Source of the DNA: a virus
IMG/VR virus record: IMGVR_UViG_3300050020_000050
Location: 1-25,161 of that record
Direction: 5' to 3' (one strand)
DNA length: 25,161 bases
Positions 1 to 6,162 of this stretch are shown piece by piece (the stretch's first letter is position 1; every line of letters begins with the position of its first letter). The translations under genes and the position numbers were made by a program. Below the pieces are notes generated by a model. The model was not told where the DNA came from. It saw only the letters and a program-made list of their open reading frames with translations, and searched no databases.

Positions 1-1782
1 CAGCGGCTGGAGCGGGGCGTCGCCGCTCTCTTCAATCACGACCGCGACGCGCATCTCGGCCGCACCGATAAGTTTTCCATCAAAAACAAAAAGCTGATGG
101 TCGAGGGTTTCTTCGGCCCGTCTCCGCTGGCGCAGGAAAAGAAGGCAGATTACGCCGCCGGTGTGCTGGTCGACGTAAGTATCGGCTACGCCATTTATCA
201 CATCACCCGCGACCAGGTGGGCGAGTTTCCCAGCGAGGAAGACACGCTGCTGGTGGATGACTGGGAGCCGTTGGAAGTTTCCCTTGTCACGGTTCCGATG
301 GATTGCACGGTCGGAGTTGATCGCGCAGTTGGTCAATTGATTCCGGTTGCGGTTGAAACCGTTCGCCGCAGCGTTGCAACACCCGAAGTTCAACCCGCCG
401 CACCCGCGGCAATTCCCGTAGTTATTGAGGTAAGAACAATGCCCGAAGTGACGCAGCCTGATGCGAATATCCTAGAACTCGCCCGGCGCGACCGCATTAT
501 GGCGATCGCGTCCGATAAGGACTTCAGCAAGTACGTCTCGACCGATGAAGCACGGCAGGCCATCGCCGCGAACACTTCCGCCGAGGCGTTCGCCGAGTCC
601 GTCTCCCGTAAGATCATCGCCGCGAACGAAGCGGACAAGGTCGGAACCGCCGGTTCTGCCGTGCTCGCAGATCTAGGCAAAGACGCGAAGCGTTACTCGC
701 TCGCGCGCGCCCACCGTGCCGCCATTCGCGACTACAAGGCAACCGCCTTCGCGCCGGAAGACGACAAGCTGGAGCGCGAAGTCTCTGCGGAAATCTCCAA
801 GCGGCTCGGCAAGACCACGGGCGGACTCTTTATCCCCAACTCGGTCACCCGTACTCAGACCGCCAGCGCCACGGGTTCGGGCCTCACCGCTCTCACCTCG
901 GTTGTCGGCACCTTCACGGAGCCCGAACTGATCGAGATGTACCGCAACCGCGCGCGCGTTCTGGCGCTCGGCGCAACCCGTCTCGGCGGACTGTCGGGCA
1001 TTATCCGGCTGCCCCGTCAGACCAGCGCAGCCTCGGCCGCATGGCAGTCGGAAACCACCACCTCTTCGGTGAGTAACGTGACAACCGATTACGTCGCCAT
1101 CACGCCCAAGCGGCTCTCGATGCAGAACGCCTACACGGTGGAACTGCTCGCGGAGAGCTCGGTCGATGTCGAGGGCATGCTGGCTCGCGATCGCGCGAAG
1201 GTGCTCAACCTGGCCATCGACCTCGCGTCCATCAACGGCGCAACAGGCGGCGCGAACCCGGTCGGCATGCTGCAGACCAGCGGCCTCGCAACCGTCACGT
1301 CCAGCGGCACGGCGCTCACCAGCACCGGCAAGGCGCTCAGCTACCTCGACTATCTCGCGATGGAATCGGTGCTGGCCGCGGCCAATGCCGACTCCGCAAA
1401 CGCCGGCTTCCTGGTCACGCCAGAAACCCGTGCGCTGGCCAAGGGTACGCCGATGTTCGCAGCGGGCTACGCGATGCCGATCTGGAACTCCAACCAGCGC
1501 GATCCTGAAGGTCTGGAGACTGGGCCGCTCGGCTACAAGGCTGGCGTCACCAACCAGTTACCCAAGAACCTCACTTACAGCGCTGTCAACAACCTGCACG
1601 CGGCCATCTTCGGCGACTTCTCCAACCTGATCGTCGCCGACTATGGCGCGAGCGAGTTGATCGTAGACCCGTTCACTCAGGCTGCCGGCGGTATCTACGT
1701 CGTCACCGAGCGCATGCTGCTCGATGTGGAGATCCGCCACATCACCGCATTCGTCGCCTGCCTCACGGTCGCAGTCGCCTAA
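1..1782 (+). CDS. Prohead protease-major capsid protein fusion (5' partial)
   Basis: One open frame runs from the window edge to a TAA at 1780-1782, so the true start lies upstream. Residues 1-100 (counted from base 1) look like an HK97-type prohead protease (S78 family): an F-N-H-D motif gives His13, and V-S-I-G-Y gives Ser60, a spacing like the catalytic His/Ser pair of that family, followed by the conserved EVSLVTVP strand. After a Pro/Ala/Val linker (about 120-145), a charged helical scaffold-like segment (about 147-250) leads into an HK97-fold capsid domain (about 260-593) with typical LPRQ and AYTVELLAES regions. It should process and build the procapsid shell. Protease-capsid fusions are known in HK97-like phages but are the minority arrangement. 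An internal start at 439 could yield the capsid part alone. The M at 97 is merely the first Met inside the window, not a credible start. Confidence 0.9.
   Translation, partial: QRLERGVAALFNHDRDAHLGRTDKFSIKNKKLMVEGFFGPSPLAQEKKADYAAGVLVDVSIGYAIYHITRDQVGEFPSEEDTLLVDDWEPLEVSLVTVPMDCTVGVDRAVGQLIPVAVETVRRSVATPEVQPAAPAAIPVVIEVRTMPEVTQPDANILELARRDRIMAIASDKDFSKYVSTDEARQAIAANTSAEAFAESVSRKIIAANEADKVGTAGSAVLADLGKDAKRYSLARAHRAAIRDYKATAFAPEDDKLEREVSAEISKRLGKTTGGLFIPNSVTRTQTASATGSGLTALTSVVGTFTEPELIEMYRNRARVLALGATRLGGLSGIIRLPRQTSAASAAWQSETTTSSVSNVTTDYVAITPKRLSMQNAYTVELLAESSVDVEGMLARDRAKVLNLAIDLASINGATGGANPVGMLQTSGLATVTSSGTALTSTGKALSYLDYLAMESVLAAANADSANAGFLVTPETRALAKGTPMFAAGYAMPIWNSNQRDPEGLETGPLGYKAGVTNQLPKNLTYSAVNNLHAAIFGDFSNLIVADYGASELIVDPFTQAAGGIYVVTERMLLDVEIRHITAFVACLTVAVA
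427..441 (+). promoter_or_regulatory. Internal ribosome binding site and in-frame ATG for capsid-only product
   Basis: GAGG (427-430) lies 8 nt before an in-frame ATG at 439, exactly at the junction between the protease part and the scaffold/capsid part. Initiation here would give a 447-aa capsid precursor without the protease. The spacing is ideal for Shine-Dalgarno use; whether it is used is inference. Confidence 0.5.
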
Positions 1783-1817
1783 ACACAAACCCCAACCGAA
1801 GAAGAGAACGGACGAGG

Positions 1818-1849
1818 GGCGTGGGGGAGAAAACAATCTCCGCCACGCC
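1818..1849 (+). other. Strong RNA hairpin downstream of capsid gene
   Basis: Bases 1818-1830 pair with 1837-1849 around the loop AAACAA: 12 of 13 pairs form, with a single G-G mismatch. No T-run follows, so it is not a classical intrinsic terminator. It may stabilise the 3' end of the abundant capsid mRNA or damp readthrough. A GTG at 1821 lies inside the stem, which argues against that codon as the start of the next gene. Confidence 0.6.
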
Positions 1850-1874
1850 GAAAGTCAAAGAGGGAATTTCAGTT

Positions 1875-2081
1875 ATGGCGCACATCTCAGCAGACCGTTT
1901 CTATAGCAGCGGCGGCAGTAAGACGCAGCGGGTCCGGCTGCTGGTTGACCAGGTTATCAAGGGCGTTCCGCTCAGTAAGGGCGACACGGTAGACCTTCCG
2001 CTTGCGGAAGCGACCTACAGCAAAGCAATCGAGCGCGTGGAGTTTGTTGCGGTAATCGAGCCGAAGCAGGCCACTCGCTAA
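1875..2081 (+). CDS. Small hypothetical protein in head gene region (68 aa)
   Basis: ATG at 1875 is preceded by GAGGG (1860-1864) at 10 nt. The frame extends upstream to a GTG at 1821, but that codon sits in a hairpin stem and has poor ribosome-binding spacing. The product is 68 aa, soluble, with a beta-rich pattern (RVRLLVDQVIKGVPLSKGDTV) that suggests a small OB/SH3-like barrel. In many HK97-like phages a small head-decoration or connector protein sits directly after the capsid gene, so a virion role is possible. I do not recognise the family. Confidence 0.65.
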   Translation: MAHISADRFYSSGGSKTQRVRLLVDQVIKGVPLSKGDTVDLPLAEATYSKAIERVEFVAVIEPKQATR

Positions 2082-2285
2082 AAGTTTCCATCGGCGAGGG
2101 CGCCGAGACTGGCTACCGAGGCAGCGGATCACTCATCCGCATAAGGGCCGTCATGCGAACGCGCGGTACTTTCCGTTAGCACGCGGGGACGTAGGCCATC
2201 CTTGCAGGCCGGTCGGGTCAATGTCCTCCCTTTGGATAATCGGGGCGGCGCGTCGGGCCATCAACGTGCCGCTCCACCAATTTTC
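2082..2285 (+). other. Non-coding stretch before tRNA
   Basis: No credible reading frame is present. It holds a perfect 6-bp hairpin (2124-2129 with 2135-2140, loop CACTC) and a second helix (2242-2249 with 2268-2275) followed directly by ACCA. Neither folds into a complete tRNA by eye. It may hold degenerate tRNA remnants next to the intact-looking tRNA at 2286, or a structured leader for the SSB transcript. Confidence 0.4.
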
Positions 2286-2357
2286 TGCGGGTAGTCACGG
2301 AGACGGTCCGGTCTCATAAGCCAGCCTTGCCAGGTTCAATTCCTGGGCCCGCAACCA
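2286..2357 (+). tRNA. tRNA with CAT anticodon (Met-type), short D-arm
   Basis: The acceptor stem TGCGGGT (2286-2292) pairs with GCCCGCA (2347-2353), followed by A and an encoded CCA. The T-arm is CCAGG-TTCAATT-CCTGG, a perfect 5-bp stem with a canonical loop. The anticodon loop CTCATAA carries CAT; its stem CCGGT/GCCAG has one C-A mismatch. The D-arm is reduced to about 3 bp (GTC/GAC with loop ACGGA), giving a total of only 72 nt. The anticodon CAT could be elongator Met, initiator Met or, if the C is lysidinylated, Ile. Phage-borne tRNAs near structural genes are common. The reduced D-arm leaves function open. Confidence 0.68.
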
Positions 2358-2414
2358 AGTTCTCGACACGCTCGCGCGCGTGAAAACCACAACCGGCAAC
2401 TGAGGGATGGAGCA

Positions 2415-2861
2415 ATGGCGAAGGGTATCAATAAGGTTTTTCTGTTGGGCAACGTGGGCAAGACGCCGGAACTGCGCACCACCGGCGGCGGCATGGTGAT
2501 TGCAACCTTTTCGCTCGCCACCGCCGATCGTAAGAAAGACTCGGCAGGCAACTGGCAGGACTCTACCGAGTGGCATTCCTGTATTGCGTTCGGCCGCACC
2601 GCGGAGATTGTCCGCGACTACGCGCCCAAAGGCGCGAAGCTCCACATCGAAGGCAAGCTGCAGACGCAAAGCTGGGACGACAAAAACACCGGCGAAAAGA
2701 AGTACCGCACCCAGATCATCGTCAACGACCTCACGTTGCTGGGCTCGCCGACCGGTAGCCGCGCCGTATCTGACGCCACCGGCCACGCCGACGACGATCG
2801 CGTGATTATGAATACCGAGTACGCCGCCACCCCCATCACTGACGCAGATATCCCATTTTGA
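2415..2861 (+). CDS. ssb: Single-stranded DNA-binding protein
   Basis: A 148-aa bacterial-type SSB. The N-terminal OB fold covers about residues 1-112: it opens with NKVFLLGNVGKTPELR and includes the W-Q-D-S-T-E-W-H segment typical of the ssDNA-binding face, and a LHIEGKLQTQSWDD strand. A short flexible linker ends in the acidic tip D-A-D-I-P-F, the peptide that recruits replication and repair partners in cellular SSBs. It coats single-stranded DNA during phage replication and recombination. ATG is preceded by a purine-rich GGGATGGAG. It stands between the tRNA and a lysis-type enzyme inside the head module, away from any replication genes, which is unusual and suggests an inserted module. 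Confidence 0.95.
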   Translation: MAKGINKVFLLGNVGKTPELRTTGGGMVIATFSLATADRKKDSAGNWQDSTEWHSCIAFGRTAEIVRDYAPKGAKLHIEGKLQTQSWDDKNTGEKKYRTQIIVNDLTLLGSPTGSRAVSDATGHADDDRVIMNTEYAATPITDADIPF

Positions 2862-2871
2862 GAGGTGCCGC

Positions 2872-3414
2872 ATGGCTGTGACCGTAACAAAGTTTCTGCC
2901 GTCCGACGTGGCCTCGATGTGCCGCACGCTCGGGCCGCTGCTCAAGAACGTGCCGCCCGGCGTCGACCCCGCAAGCCTGCTGTGGGCCATCTGTGGTAAT
3001 GAGTCCAGCTTTGGAGTCAACTGTACGCCGCGCCACGAGCCAGCCTACGACGCCGGAGGCGCTTATGCGGACTCACTCACCCAAGCTCCGCTGCTGCGTC
3101 TCTACGGCCCCGCTGCGGCCTATAGCTACGGTCCCATGCAGGTGATGTTCTGCAATGCGCCGCCGGGAGTCCGGCCCGCCGACTTCAACGACCTCGCTAC
3201 CGGGATGCGCGCCGGCGTCTTCGCGCTGAATAAACTGCTGGCGCATTTCAGACCGGCCCGCATCGCCGAGGTGGGCTATTGCTACAACGGCGGACACCTC
3301 GCCAACCCCAACCCGGCCGCGAAAGACTATGGCACGCGCCTGGCTGCCTGCTACCTGCTTAGGCTCATGCCTGTCGAGGTTGGCGCATCTTCCGCAACCG
3401 CGGGTAAGAAGTAA
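2872..3414 (+). CDS. Lytic transglycosylase-like muramidase (180 aa)
   Basis: An SLT/goose-lysozyme-like fold is supported by three motifs in order: A-I-C-G-N-E-S-S-F-G with the catalytic Glu44, Y-G-P-M-Q at 86-90 (the G-x-M-Q motif), and Y-C-Y-N-G-G-H at 136-142. It would cleave the glycan strands of peptidoglycan. There is no signal peptide or membrane segment. GAGAGGTG gives a good ribosome binding site, and the gene starts 10 nt after ssb, so the two are probably co-transcribed. It could be the endolysin, or a virion-associated enzyme that opens the wall at entry. The holin-like genes lie 17 kb downstream, so its placement among head genes slightly favours a virion role. Confidence 0.85.
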   Translation: MAVTVTKFLPSDVASMCRTLGPLLKNVPPGVDPASLLWAICGNESSFGVNCTPRHEPAYDAGGAYADSLTQAPLLRLYGPAAAYSYGPMQVMFCNAPPGVRPADFNDLATGMRAGVFALNKLLAHFRPARIAEVGYCYNGGHLANPNPAAKDYGTRLAACYLLRLMPVEVGASSATAGKK

Positions 3415-3416
3415 TC

Positions 3417-3713
3417 ATGCTCGGTGATAGCGATTTCGTAAGCGGCGTGTTTTTCAAAGATTTCGGCGTGCCCGTGCTGTATGGCACGCAGATGACAGTG
3501 GCGCTGCTCGACAATCCATCGTCGAGCGAGCATTTCGGCAGCACCAGGGTCGAGCTCGGCGGCGCGGTAATCAAGATTGGCAGCATCTCGCTCGATCCCA
3601 TGCCCAAGCCGAAGGACACCATCACCGTCAACGGCCGCGACTACACCGTACAGGAGCGCACCTATCTGGACGACGGCGGCTTTACCGAGTTCAAGCTGAA
3701 AGGGCCGCAATGA
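3417..3713 (+). CDS. Head-tail joining protein (FII / H_T_join type)
   Basis: A 98-aa beta-rich protein. The C-terminal half has the pattern P-K-P-K-D-T-I-T-V-N-G-R-D-Y-T-V-Q-E-R, typical of small head-tail connector proteins (lambda FII and related phage head-tail joining families). It would sit at the head-tail interface after packaging. It starts 2 nt after the previous stop with no clear Shine-Dalgarno, so it is probably translationally coupled, and it overlaps the next gene by 4 nt (ATGA). Family assignment rests on pattern and position, not on a search. Confidence 0.65.
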   Translation: MLGDSDFVSGVFFKDFGVPVLYGTQMTVALLDNPSSSEHFGSTRVELGGAVIKIGSISLDPMPKPKDTITVNGRDYTVQERTYLDDGGFTEFKLKGPQ

Positions 3714-4168
3714 GCACCAGTATTCGCAGCCAGGCAGTTGCCGCGGTGGTCATCGCGCTCGCCACCGACCCATCGCCCGCCACCGGCGGTACATGGCGCG
3801 CGCGCACCGAGCAATTCACCCAGGACGAGTCCCCCGCCTTCAATGTGTGGCCGATCGATGAAAAGTACAGCGAAGACGCCAACGACCGCGACACCCTTGC
3901 TGTGACTTTGTCGCTGCGCGTGCAATGCCTGGTGCGCTCGGGTGCGGAGGTGGATCTGGCCGCCGAGCTGCTCGCCGTCTTCGCCCATCAGCAAATCATG
4001 GCGGATGAGACGCTGGGCGGGATCGTGCAAGATGCGCGGCTCACCGGATCTAAGTGGACTATCGCCGAAGGTGGGCAGGATGTGGTCGCGCTCGACCTCG
4101 ATTTCGATGTGATGTATCAGATTAGCCGCGCTGATCCCACCGTCAACCAGTTTTATCAATCCTCGTAA
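3710..4168 (+). CDS. Tail terminator / minor tail protein U-like
   Basis: A 152-aa protein whose ATG overlaps the previous stop (ATGA). N-terminal helix with R-S-Q-A-V-A-A-V-V, then alternating strands including a long TLAVTLSLRVQCLV strand and the helix D-L-A-A-E-L-L-A-V-F. This architecture and its position between head-tail joining protein and tail tube match lambda gpU-type terminators, which cap the tail tube and bind the head. Function is inferred from order and pattern. Confidence 0.6.
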   Translation: MSTSIRSQAVAAVVIALATDPSPATGGTWRARTEQFTQDESPAFNVWPIDEKYSEDANDRDTLAVTLSLRVQCLVRSGAEVDLAAELLAVFAHQQIMADETLGGIVQDARLTGSKWTIAEGGQDVVALDLDFDVMYQISRADPTVNQFYQSS

Positions 4169-4180
4169 CAGGGGTCGCCA

Positions 4181-4453
4181 ATGAAGTTTCTGGTACTGCT
4201 GTTCGCCATGTGGCCGTTTCATCATAAAGCCGCGCCGCCCGCCGCGCCCGCGCCGGTTGCTGCGCCCGCGTTGGGGGTGATGACGCCGCGCGGATTGGTT
4301 CACTTCCCCGACAGCCTCTGCCCGCACTCCGACGATGGGTACTTCTTTCTCGGACCGGACGGCATGATCGGCCTGGCACAAGAATCGTGCGACGCCGCAT
4401 TTACCGACTGGCGGGGCACTGTAGCGAAGCAGGCGCCGCTGCCTTTGATCTAG
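4181..4453 (+). CDS. Small hypothetical protein with signal-like N-terminus (90 aa)
   Basis: AGGGG lies 8 nt before the ATG. The N-terminus M-K-F-L-V-L-L-F-A-M-W-P-F is hydrophobic, followed by an Ala/Pro-rich spacer (about residues 17-32) and a small globular part with two Cys (about 47 and 70), which could form a disulfide if exported. I do not recognise it. It may be membrane-tethered or secreted, an accessory gene in the tail operon rather than a tail part. Confidence 0.55.
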   Translation: MKFLVLLFAMWPFHHKAAPPAAPAPVAAPALGVMTPRGLVHFPDSLCPHSDDGYFFLGPDGMIGLAQESCDAAFTDWRGTVAKQAPLPLI

Positions 4454-4463
4454 AGGACTCACA

Positions 4464-4685
4464 ATGGCAAACCAGTTCGACACAAGAAATCTCCTGTTCC
4501 CGACCGTTGAAGCCGCCGTCGTGTTCTACGCGAACCAAGCGCAAAGAATACAGGACGATCCCGCAATGGCAGAAGCATTTCAGGCTTCCTGCGAAACGGC
4601 GGAAATACTGCTGCGCCTTCACAAAACTGTGCAAGGGCGTCCGCGACATGCCGAGATCGAATGGTCCCAGCCGGCACACTCGTAA
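4464..4685 (+). CDS. Small hypothetical protein (73 aa)
   Basis: AGAGG precedes the ATG by 7-8 nt and the gene starts 10 nt after the previous stop. The product is 73 aa, largely helical (repeated A-E-A-F-Q-A-S-C-E-T-A-E-I-L-L pattern), without membrane segments. It was preferred over an overlapping 115-aa frame (4387-4734) because of its ribosome binding site and spacing. No family recognised. Confidence 0.5.
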   Translation: MANQFDTRNLLFPTVEAAVVFYANQAQRIQDDPAMAEAFQASCETAEILLRLHKTVQGRPRHAEIEWSQPAHS

Positions 4686-4705
4686 TCAACGGAAACCGGT
4701 GAAGT

Positions 4706-4735
4706 TTGCCGGGTTTTTCTATTCTCCCGCATAAC
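4706..4735 (+). promoter_or_regulatory. Putative late promoter, TTGCCG-N18-CATAAC
   Basis: TTGCCG (4706-4711) and CATAAC (4730-4735) are separated by exactly 18 nt, the spacing found at three other sites (9912, 16158, 20560). It would start a transcript near 4742, giving a leader of about 43 nt with a GGAG ribosome site for the tail tube gene. The CCGG/CCGG stem and T5 run overlapping it (4696-4718) could also act as a weak terminator for upstream readthrough. Confidence 0.6.
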
Positions 4736-4784
4736 AACAGTAACGCTACACGCGAACCTGATTCGCACCACGGAGATTACGCCC

Positions 4785-5216
4785 ATGCCGGTTGTCGCTC
4801 ATAAAATTCAAGGTTTCAAGTCGCAGTTCAGCTTTACGCCGCTCGGCGGCGCGTCCACTCAGGCTAAGGCTCTGGCCGAGTGGTCGCTCGATATCAAGGG
4901 CGAGGCGCTGGACGGATCGGACCACGACTCCGCCGGGTGGAAAGACTACCTCACCGGCATGCTGGATTGGGACGGCACGCTGAAACAGGTGTACGTCGAA
5001 GGCGACGCATCGCAGGTGGCACTCTTCTCTGCGATCGCCAACCAGACGGTATGCGCCGGCGTGTTCTTTCCGGAGAAGTTGACTGGGCAGATGTCGTACA
5101 CCGGCCCCTTCACGATCACCGGGTACAAGCATGGGGGCACCACCAACAACGGTGTCCAGACGCTCGATATCACCATCAAGTGCGCCGGGGCATTGACGCA
5201 GACGGCCCAGGCGTAA
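4785..5216 (+). CDS. Major tail tube protein
   Basis: A 143-aa protein with a GGAG ribosome binding site. The sequence begins with a substrate-like strand pattern (KIQGFKSQFSF), contains the D-S-A-G-W-K-D-Y-L-T-G-M-L-D-W-D-G-T segment characteristic of siphophage tail tube proteins (lambda gpV / TP901-1 MTP class), and ends in strands like TLDITIKCAGAL. Hexameric rings of this protein stack to form the tail tube. It has its own putative promoter at 4706 and is followed by an intrinsic terminator at 5332, which would let it be made in large excess over the downstream chaperones and tape measure, as its copy number requires. Confidence 0.82.
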   Translation: MPVVAHKIQGFKSQFSFTPLGGASTQAKALAEWSLDIKGEALDGSDHDSAGWKDYLTGMLDWDGTLKQVYVEGDASQVALFSAIANQTVCAGVFFPEKLTGQMSYTGPFTITGYKHGGTTNNGVQTLDITIKCAGALTQTAQA

Positions 5217-5331
5217 AGAAGTCCTGGCCGGGGGCGCTCTGCGGGATGGGCATTCAAGTCCTGTAAACCGGGCGGCTGCCGCAGACAGAAGCGCGGCTGA
5301 CCCCGTCGCCTCCCGCTCAGGCACCAACCAC

Positions 5332-5369
5332 AAGGGCGACAGCGCAACAAGCTGTCGTCCTTTGTTTTT
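5332..5369 (+). terminator. Intrinsic terminator after tail tube gene
   Basis: AAGGGCGACAGC (5332-5343) pairs with GCTGTCGTCCTT (5351-5362), 12 pairs with one G-T wobble, loop GCAACAA, followed by TGTTTTT. This is a strong rho-independent signal 20 nt upstream of the chaperone start, probably partial, so that some readthrough supplies the downstream genes. Bases 5217-5331 before it show nothing coding. Confidence 0.85.
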
Positions 5370-5389
5370 GAAATTCAGGAGTCGCAATC

Positions 5390-5791
5390 ATGGCCGTGCA
5401 GCTTCGCACCACTCCGGTAACTCTCTCGCTCGGCGAGCGGACGTTCACCCTGCGTTTCAACCTCAACGCCGCATTGCTCATCCGCGAGGCGGGCAAGGAT
5501 GGCGCGGACGTGTGGGAGCAGATCGGCGAGAAGCCCGTACCGAAGGGTGCGCCCAAAGGTACGGAGCCAGAGAAGCTGTTTCGCGTCGACTACGAGAAAC
5601 TCCGCGTGTATTTATGGGCGATGCTGCAGGACGGCGCGAACAAGCGCGGCGAAGAGTTGACGATTGAAGCAGTCGGCGAACTGATCGAGCAGCGAGATGA
5701 CGTGATGCGCGCAGCCGCCGCCGTGGCTGAGGAAATTGCCCGCTGGTATGGCGTGCCGCTGGGAAAAACCCCGACTCCGCGCGCAAGCTAA
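5390..5791 (+). CDS. Tail assembly chaperone, G-type short product
   Basis: A 133-aa protein with AGGAG at about 9 nt. N-terminal beta strands (TLSLGERTFTLRFNLNAALL) precede a helical C-terminal half. It lies between tail tube and tape measure, the invariant place of the chaperone pair that coats the tape measure during tail assembly (lambda gpG). The last codons carry a slippery heptamer, so most ribosomes should stop here and a minority shift to make the longer GT product. Assignment rests on gene order, the frameshift signal and general pattern. Confidence 0.8.
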   Translation: MAVQLRTTPVTLSLGERTFTLRFNLNAALLIREAGKDGADVWEQIGEKPVPKGAPKGTEPEKLFRVDYEKLRVYLWAMLQDGANKRGEELTIEAVGELIEQRDDVMRAAAAVAEEIARWYGVPLGKTPTPRAS

Positions 5792-6162
5792 AGCGGCGGA
5801 GTCGTAAACCGAAGCTGTGGACGTGGGAAGAAGCCTACCGGCTGTGCTGCGGTCAGATCGGCATGACTGCGGCGGCATTCTATGACCTTACGTATGCCGA
5901 GCTCGCCTTGACTATCGAGGGGTACACGGAACGCATGAAGCAATCGAAGCGCGACCTGGCCTGGGTGGTGAGTTATCTGCTGCAACCGCACTTAAAGGAA
6001 GGCGCAACCATCACGCCCGCGCAACTGCTGGGCGAGAAAGAGCCGCGCGGACGTAAACGCAAAGCTGATGAGCCCGAATGGATGACGCCGGATGATGCCG
6101 CGCGCGAACTGGCGAAGATGCAGCCCGCAGAACCACAAGCTATCGAGGTGAAGAATGGCTAA
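5390..6162 (+). CDS. Tail assembly chaperone, GT-type frameshift product
   Basis: A -1 shift at the AAA codon 5765-5767 moves ribosomes from residue 126 of the short product into a frame open from 5767 to 6162, adding 131 residues for a total of 257 aa. The T part begins N-P-D-S-A-R-K-L-K-R-R-S-R, continues with W-T-W-E-E-A-Y-R-L-C-C-G, then a helical region and a basic segment (G-R-K-R-K-A). The first ATG in the T frame (5863) has no convincing ribosome site, which supports the fusion rather than a separate gene. In lambda the T domain brings the tail tube protein to the coated tape measure. Confidence 0.8.
5761..5804 (+). other. Programmed -1 ribosomal frameshift signal
   Basis: GGGAAAA (5761-5767) is read as CT-G GGA AAA, the exact X-XXY-YYZ phase. 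Four nt later a perfect 9-bp stem forms between 5772-5780 and 5796-5804, extendable past a bulged G by 3 pairs (5782-5784 with 5793-5795) with an 8-nt loop. The zero-frame stop TAA (5789-5791) lies in the loop. Lambda uses the related GGGAAAG at the same gene position. Confidence 0.88.

Noticed and set aside
2124-2140. Second tRNA anticodon arm (GCGGAT-CACTC-ATCCGC)
   Set aside because: The hairpin is real, but no T-arm or acceptor stem could be found around it.
2295-3020. 241-aa minus-strand open frame over the tRNA and SSB
   Set aside because: Antisense to a clear SSB and a tRNA; composition is that of a shadow.
3662-4483. 273-aa minus-strand open frame
   Set aside because: It spans three well-placed plus-strand genes and has Arg/His-rich shadow composition; no family pattern.
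4696-4718. CCGG hairpin plus T5 as an intrinsic terminator
   Set aside because: The stem is only 4 bp, and the same bases fit the 18-nt-spaced promoter family better; kept only as a possible weak dual function.
4387-4734. 115-aa plus-strand frame overlapping two small genes
   Set aside because: It overlaps the 90-aa and 73-aa genes and runs into the putative promoter; the 73-aa frame has the better ribosome site.
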